A stretch of DNA of 32,602 nt from Gymnopus androsaceus JB14 (lineage: Eukaryota > Basidiomycota > Agaricomycetes > Agaricales > Omphalotaceae). Positions 28,765 to 32,602 of this stretch are shown here, piece after piece. The stretch's first letter is position 1; every line of letters begins with the position of its first letter. The DNA lies in NCBI GenBank assembly GCA_009733575.1, contig ML769932.1, forward strand, positions 1 to 32,602, read 5' to 3'. The position numbers and the translations under genes are program-made. Below the pieces are notes generated by a model. That model had not been told where the DNA came from and ran no database searches. It was given only the letters and a program-made list of their open reading frames with translations.

Positions 28765-29943
28765 AGGCGACACACTCTGCAGGATTGAATAAATGGAGGC
28801 TGGAATTATTTTAGGAAAATAGTTTGTAAATAATAAAGTTTTCTGCCACAAATTTCCATTGAAAAACAATGAAAATGCCACCTGAGAAATAAATAGAAAA
28901 AGACCATCTTTTTCATGGTCTTTTCCATGTGTAAAAGGTGTGGTAACCTTTGTTCTTTCCCAATTGGAATCTTTGTTTTATTCCGCCATCAACATGTGGT
29001 ACCCAGTTACTGCCAGTTACTGCCCTGCACCGATGGCACCAGACATTAGTCAGCAGAGGGACAGGACGAGCTTTGTCATCATTATGAGTGCTTAACTTCT
29101 TCTCAGCATGCTTGGGGCTTAGTTCTGGGGCAGCACAGTGGCAGTATTTAATATTTATGCTCTTTAATGTGTGCAAAAAATAAATTACAATTCAAGTCTG
29201 TGGCTTTCCAAAGTGCCATGTAGTTTTGAGTAGTGCATTTTTATACATTTTTCTAGTATAATTAAGTGAAATTCCCCTTTGGAAAGGGAAACGGGGGATT
29301 AATAGCATGTTCTCATGGTAATCATTCAGTTGAAATGGCTCTCAGAATCTCAGGGCTCTATACCTAAGGTTTACTCAAGGTAGAAGAATAAGTATATGGT
29401 CCATATCAGCTTGAATGTACCATATCTGAGGCTAGGGTACAGTTTTGGCAAACCATTAGCAACTTTAATTTGGCTTGGGCAAGCTGATTTTGAGTGCTTA
29501 CAACTGTCACAGGCAATATGTGATACTTATAAAATGGCTCTCAGAGAACCAGGGATCTGTTTTTAAGGGAGAACATCATTTATCTGCTTCTGAGTGCATT
29601 GAGAAGATGAAGTTACGCACTCTAAATGATGACAAAGCTCGTCCTGTCCCTCTGCTGACTAATATCTGATACCATCAGTTCAGGGCAGTAACTGGCAGTA
29701 ACTGAGTACCATGTGTTGATCGCGGAATAAAACAAAGATTTCAATTGGGAAAGAACAAAGGTTACAAGACCTTTTACACATGGAAAAGACCATGGAAAAG
29801 ATGGTCTTTTTTAAATTATTTTTCAGGTGGGATTTTCATTCTTTTTCAATGGAAATTTGCAGTGGAATATTTTATTATTTACAGACTATTTTCCTAAGAT
29901 AATTCCAGTCTCAATTTACTCAATCCTGTGGAGTGACAGCCTC
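28765..29943. repeat. Large inverted repeat, two ~350-bp arms around a 474-bp spacer
   Basis: 28765-29116 matches the complement of 29591-29943 along its whole length with scattered changes (roughly 85% by eye). Shared blocks include AACCTTTGTTCTTTCCCAAT, AGTTACTGCCAGTTACTGCC and CAGCAGAGGGACAGGACGAG. Outer ends are near CACTCTGCAGGATTGA and CACTCCACAGGATTGA; no target duplication found. The spacer has two loose copies of ATGGCTCTCAGA...CAGGG. No transposase frame. It could be a foldback-type element or two copies of one repeat in opposite orientation. Confidence 0.8.
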
Positions 29944-29980
29944 CTTCCTACCGAATTCGAGACAACCAGTGCTGAATTTA

Positions 29981-30131
29981 GTTGTTCAGTATGCAAACAT
30001 AACAGTTAACTTGAGGATTGCCTGAGTGTACCTAAAATCACGAGTACAATCGAATAAACTCTTGCAGCAAATGTTGAGCAACAAAAGAAGCTTGATGCCT
30101 GTGGCAGTATTGCGGAGTGATTCTGATATGT
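29981..30131. repeat. Duplicated block, copy 1
   Basis: Matches 32224-32351 in the same orientation: GTTGTTC.GTATG, CATAACAGTTAACTTGA, GCCTGAGT.TACCTAAAA, CAGTATTGCGGA.TGATTCTGAT. Copy 1 has about 20 extra bases in the middle. It lies next to the stop of the aldolase-like exon on the minus strand, so it may be that gene's 3' flank. Confidence 0.8.
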
Positions 30132-30143
30132 ACCAGCTCACAT

Positions 30144-30349
30144 CTACAAAGACCTCTCGATTTCCAAAACCTCCTCTACTGCTTTCCACCACTTGCTTCC
30201 TGTCTCACTCTGTACAACCACGCCCAGGTTAACTTCCCTCAACGGCCCTCTAACAAGGCCTGTCCCATACCCAAACTCTTTCGCAATGATTGCTTTTATG
30301 CCACCAATACCACCGATTTTAGAAACAGCCCAGTCTGCGGCGGGAAAAT
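30144..30349 (-). pseudogene. Last exon of a probable DHDPS/deoxy-sugar-acid aldolase family gene, isolated fragment
   Basis: Minus strand, stop TAG at 30144-30146. About 65 residues: ADWAVSKIGGIGGIKAIIAK, EFGYGTGLVRGPLREVNLGV, then SETGSKWWKAVEEVLEIERSL at the end. The GGIGG.K and FGYG....RGPL pattern with a final helix ending E.SL is what I expect at the C-terminus of fungal dihydrodipicolinate synthase-like aldolases. A possible acceptor CAG at 30337-30335 (exon from 30334) starts it. The catalytic Lys and Tyr would lie in missing upstream exons, which are not found further right, where a different gene fragment lies. Family call from memory, moderate. Confidence 0.5.
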
Positions 30350-30443
30350 CGATGATTCAAAACTCACAATAAATGCATCGGAAATAATGACAGATAACAT
30401 CCAAGTACTATTAACAAGTAGACTGAAAAAAGAGCACCTTTAG

Positions 30444-30855
30444 TTATGGACAGCTGTATATTTTCGACTGAAGTTCGCACCTGTCTGGAGTCCATAGGAA
30501 CGATTCTATATAGGTTTCTTTGTGCGCCGGTATCATCACCCGCACAATGGTAGTGATACAACGCTAGAGAGACCTGGTCAACCTCTAACAGATGCAACTG
30601 GCAGGAAACGTGCGTACGATTGTCACCAGGATGACGAGCGCGGCATGAGTGAAAAGCAAGTAGGAGTTTAGCTTTCGCTTGCTCTTGGATCTATTCCACA
30701 GAATAAAGGAGCATCGAATGGCGACCGATATGTAGAAACCTGAAAATGAGATTAATATGAGCATACCACGCGTCGGGTGGCAGCGAGAGAACTCACCGAA
30801 GAGAACGGTCGACAAGAAAGCTCCAATCAAAGACGACTCAAACTGTGACGGCCAT
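30444..30855 (-). pseudogene. 5' part of a basidiomycete seven-helix orphan protein, broken
   Basis: Minus strand. Exon 1 (30797-30855) encodes ESSLIGAFLSTVLFG, a 55-57 bp intron (GTGAGT...TTTTCAG) follows, and exon 2 starts FYISVAIRCSFILWNRSK and goes on to a second hydrophobic helix SYLLFTHAALVILVTI. A 44-bp candidate intron (GTACGC...GACCAG) would join VSLALYHYHCAGDDTGAQRN. The order, short first exon ending LFG and helix-loop-helix, fits a large mushroom family of membrane proteins of unknown role. The only nearby ATG (30855) is one base out of frame with exon 1, and the remaining helices are missing, so it is a truncated pseudogene. Confidence 0.5.
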
Positions 30856-32223
30856 TACTAGATCGAAGCTGAGGCTGGAACGACCAGCAGCTTAAAAGTG
30901 CCATCGCCCGCCGAGAGCGCAAGTCTTAAACATACATCGGATCGGTTGCGATCGACCCTTGGAATAATCAACATCTCAGATCTCGACGCTAACGATTATG
31001 TTCCGATCGAAAAGATAGCTGTTCATATAGCCTGTAATAATGAAAACTTGGCTAGTAAAGCCAGCAGGCTTGATACCACATATATCCATTGGAAGCTTGC
31101 ACAGGGAATACGAATTACCTGTGACGACGTCCTTGCTCGCCCTTGCTGAAAGGGAGTAGCAACGACAGCGCCGAAGCAATAACGTACCTGAATGTGTCAA
31201 TAGGGGAGGGATCAGAGCGGAAAATAGAGAATCCAGTCATGAGGGGTAGAGGGAGAGCTCTGAGGGGTAGAGGGAGGGGTAGAGGGAGTCATCGTCCGGC
31301 CCCATATTCAGCTCCTGAGACCCACACTATACCAGTCCACTAGGTTCAGATAGTAGTTATCGACCAACTTGACCCTGTCGGAGCGGACGGTCAAACTGTC
31401 GAGCGTTGTAAAAGTGATTTGAGAAGAATTGGACAATAAATTTTCCCTCCCGTCAGAAGAATGGTTTAGTGTATCTAGATCACTAACTTTTGTTGAAAGT
31501 TTGTACTACTTATGGTTCTCAATTTTAAGGTGAATGATGAGTGGGCCCTCCTAGTCTTTCCCAATCCGAGTTCTCGAATGAAGAGGCCAAGAGGGAAGCT
31601 GAATATCAGTGAATATGTTACCAAGTGTTACTACCCCAGTGTACTGTCACATTTCATGACGTGTGACCACCATGTTGAAATTATTTCAACAAATTTCTTT
31701 ATATGGAAATATTTGTAAGCTTTTTCAGCGCTAAAGCTGGTCAAAGCTGTTGATTTTGGTCAATTTTTGTACAGTGACCCGTGACCACTGTGACATTTCA
31801 CGACATTTCATGGGCCCATGACCCGTGACTGTCGAATTGAATGAAATGGGACAGTAATCCCTTGAATTCCTTCGCCCCGATGGTAACAATACTTACTAGA
31901 ACGATTCACTGGGCTCTGGCAAGGTAACATGCGCTGTTTGTGCTTGATTCCACTCTCACCATTGTTTAGGACCGTTCTGCTCTCAGCAGGTGAATTTCTC
32001 CTGTGAATACTATTTTTGAAAATGACGGACCCTATAGGGAAGTGAATGGAGGAGGTGTATGAGCATTTGTTTTCTTTTTTCAGAATCATTCAGTGCTCAC
32101 TAGCATTAGACCTCGCTGAGTGGTTGCCTTACATGAAAATGGGGCTGGAACGGGGTTCACACACAAACTTTTGTTATATGAACCGGGAATTATCCTTTTG
32201 GCCTATAATCTCAGGGGTCTTGA
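30856..32223. other. Unassigned DNA
   Basis: No recognised gene. At 31237-31292 a GAGGGGTAGAGGGAG-type purine repeat (three units) gives an Arg-Gly-rich translation that I treat as repeat, not protein. At 31640-31830 GTGACC/GGTCAC words and TCATGACGTGTGACC recur about every 10-30 bp. Confidence 0.45.
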
Positions 32224-32351
32224 AGTTGTTCTGTATGTAACATAACAGTTAACTTGAAGACTGCCTGAGTATACCTAAAACCATGAATACATAGATCAAC
32301 TAAATTCTTGCAGGAAACTCAATCCCTACAGTATTGCGGAATGATTCTGAT
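32224..32351. repeat. Duplicated block, copy 2, cut by an LTR
   Basis: Same sequence as 29981-30131; the likeness stops at GATTCTGAT, exactly where the next LTR starts. The bases CTGAT (32347-32351) should be repeated after that element if it is intact. Confidence 0.8.
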
Positions 32352-32602
32352 TGTTGGAATATCAAAGGTAAATATATTCTATCGAACTATACATGGAACG
32401 CTTTCTCGTAGTCTCCACTTGTTTGTATCACCATCCCATGCACTCCACTGTTATCGTCTCGCAGAATCCACTTGCTCTCTCGCAGTACCCACTTTACCGT
32501 ATGCATAGTAGCCACACATATTCACGCAGTAGCCACTTGCCCGATATATTGTTTGTACATAGGACTGTATATAAGCCTAGGTAGCATACCCTGTAATATC
32601 AC
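32352..32602 (+). repeat. Family A LTR, first 251 bp, runs off right edge
   Basis: Starts TGTTGGAATATC like the LTR at 2513-2180 and follows it closely to the TATATAAG box (32568-32575) and beyond. It lacks one ~20-bp TCTCGC.GTATCCACTTA repeat unit present in the left LTR. Whether it is a solo LTR or the start of a full element cannot be told. Confidence 0.9.

Noticed and set aside
30364..30443. Extension of the seven-helix pseudogene into YLLIVLGCYLSLFPMHLL
   Set aside because: Hydrophobic but not joined by a clear intron and not matching the family's third helix; may be chance.

Overview
The window reads as repeat-rich nuclear DNA of a filamentous basidiomycete, most likely an Agaricomycete. 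The reasons are a Plavaka-type transposase (a family I know from Agaricomycete genomes), many 45-60 bp GT-AG introns, a fragment of a basidiomycete seven-helix orphan family and a tryptophan-rich ORF family that recurs in mushroom genomes. No intact conserved host gene, tRNA, rRNA or CRISPR array was seen. Species assignment is inference.

Layout. 1-2513 (minus): 5' LTR, primer-binding site and gag/protease part of a Ty1/copia element (family A) that runs off the left edge. 2514-9300: mostly unassigned DNA with an inverted duplication of one exon (4290-5330), an 82-bp tandem duplication (6062-6225), a hAT-type non-autonomous element (6830-7368) and a Tc1/mariner-type element (7535-8266). 9320-10452: decayed gene of the tryptophan-rich family. 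10453-12516: short repeats, an 86-bp minisatellite and a five-copy hairpin-like repeat. 12517-14550: a solo LTR with perfect 5-bp target duplication, itself split by a ~0.96-kb inverted-repeat element and carrying a 20/21-bp (41-bp higher-order) minisatellite.

14699-28260 is a complete Ty1/copia element (family B) with two 310-bp LTRs, target duplication GAAGG, primer site and polypurine tract. Three later insertions split its coding region: a 168-bp MITE with TA target site (16333-16500), an ~8.1-kb CACTA-ended Plavaka transposon (about 18683-26765) and a 493-bp hAT-type MITE with 8-bp target duplication (27224-27716). It also lost its integrase core and its reverse transcriptase active site is altered, so it cannot move by itself. 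The Plavaka element has three spliced genes: an unrecognised minus-strand gene, a divergently transcribed transposase, and a coiled-coil protein downstream. All three carry in-frame stops.

28261-32602: unassigned DNA with a short hairpin, a ~1.18-kb inverted repeat (28765-29943), a duplicated ~150-bp block (29981-30131 and 32224-32351), the last exon of a probable DHDPS/aldolase-family gene, a broken seven-helix gene start, and at the right edge the first 251 bp of another family-A LTR.

Two themes link the parts. Both copia families have the same primer-binding site, which matches the anticodon-stem region of initiator tRNA-Met rather than a tRNA 3' end, the half-tRNA priming known from Drosophila copia. 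And nearly all in-frame stops in the elements fit C-to-T changes (CGA to TGA, CAA to TAA, CAG to TAG), as expected from decay of methylated repeats.
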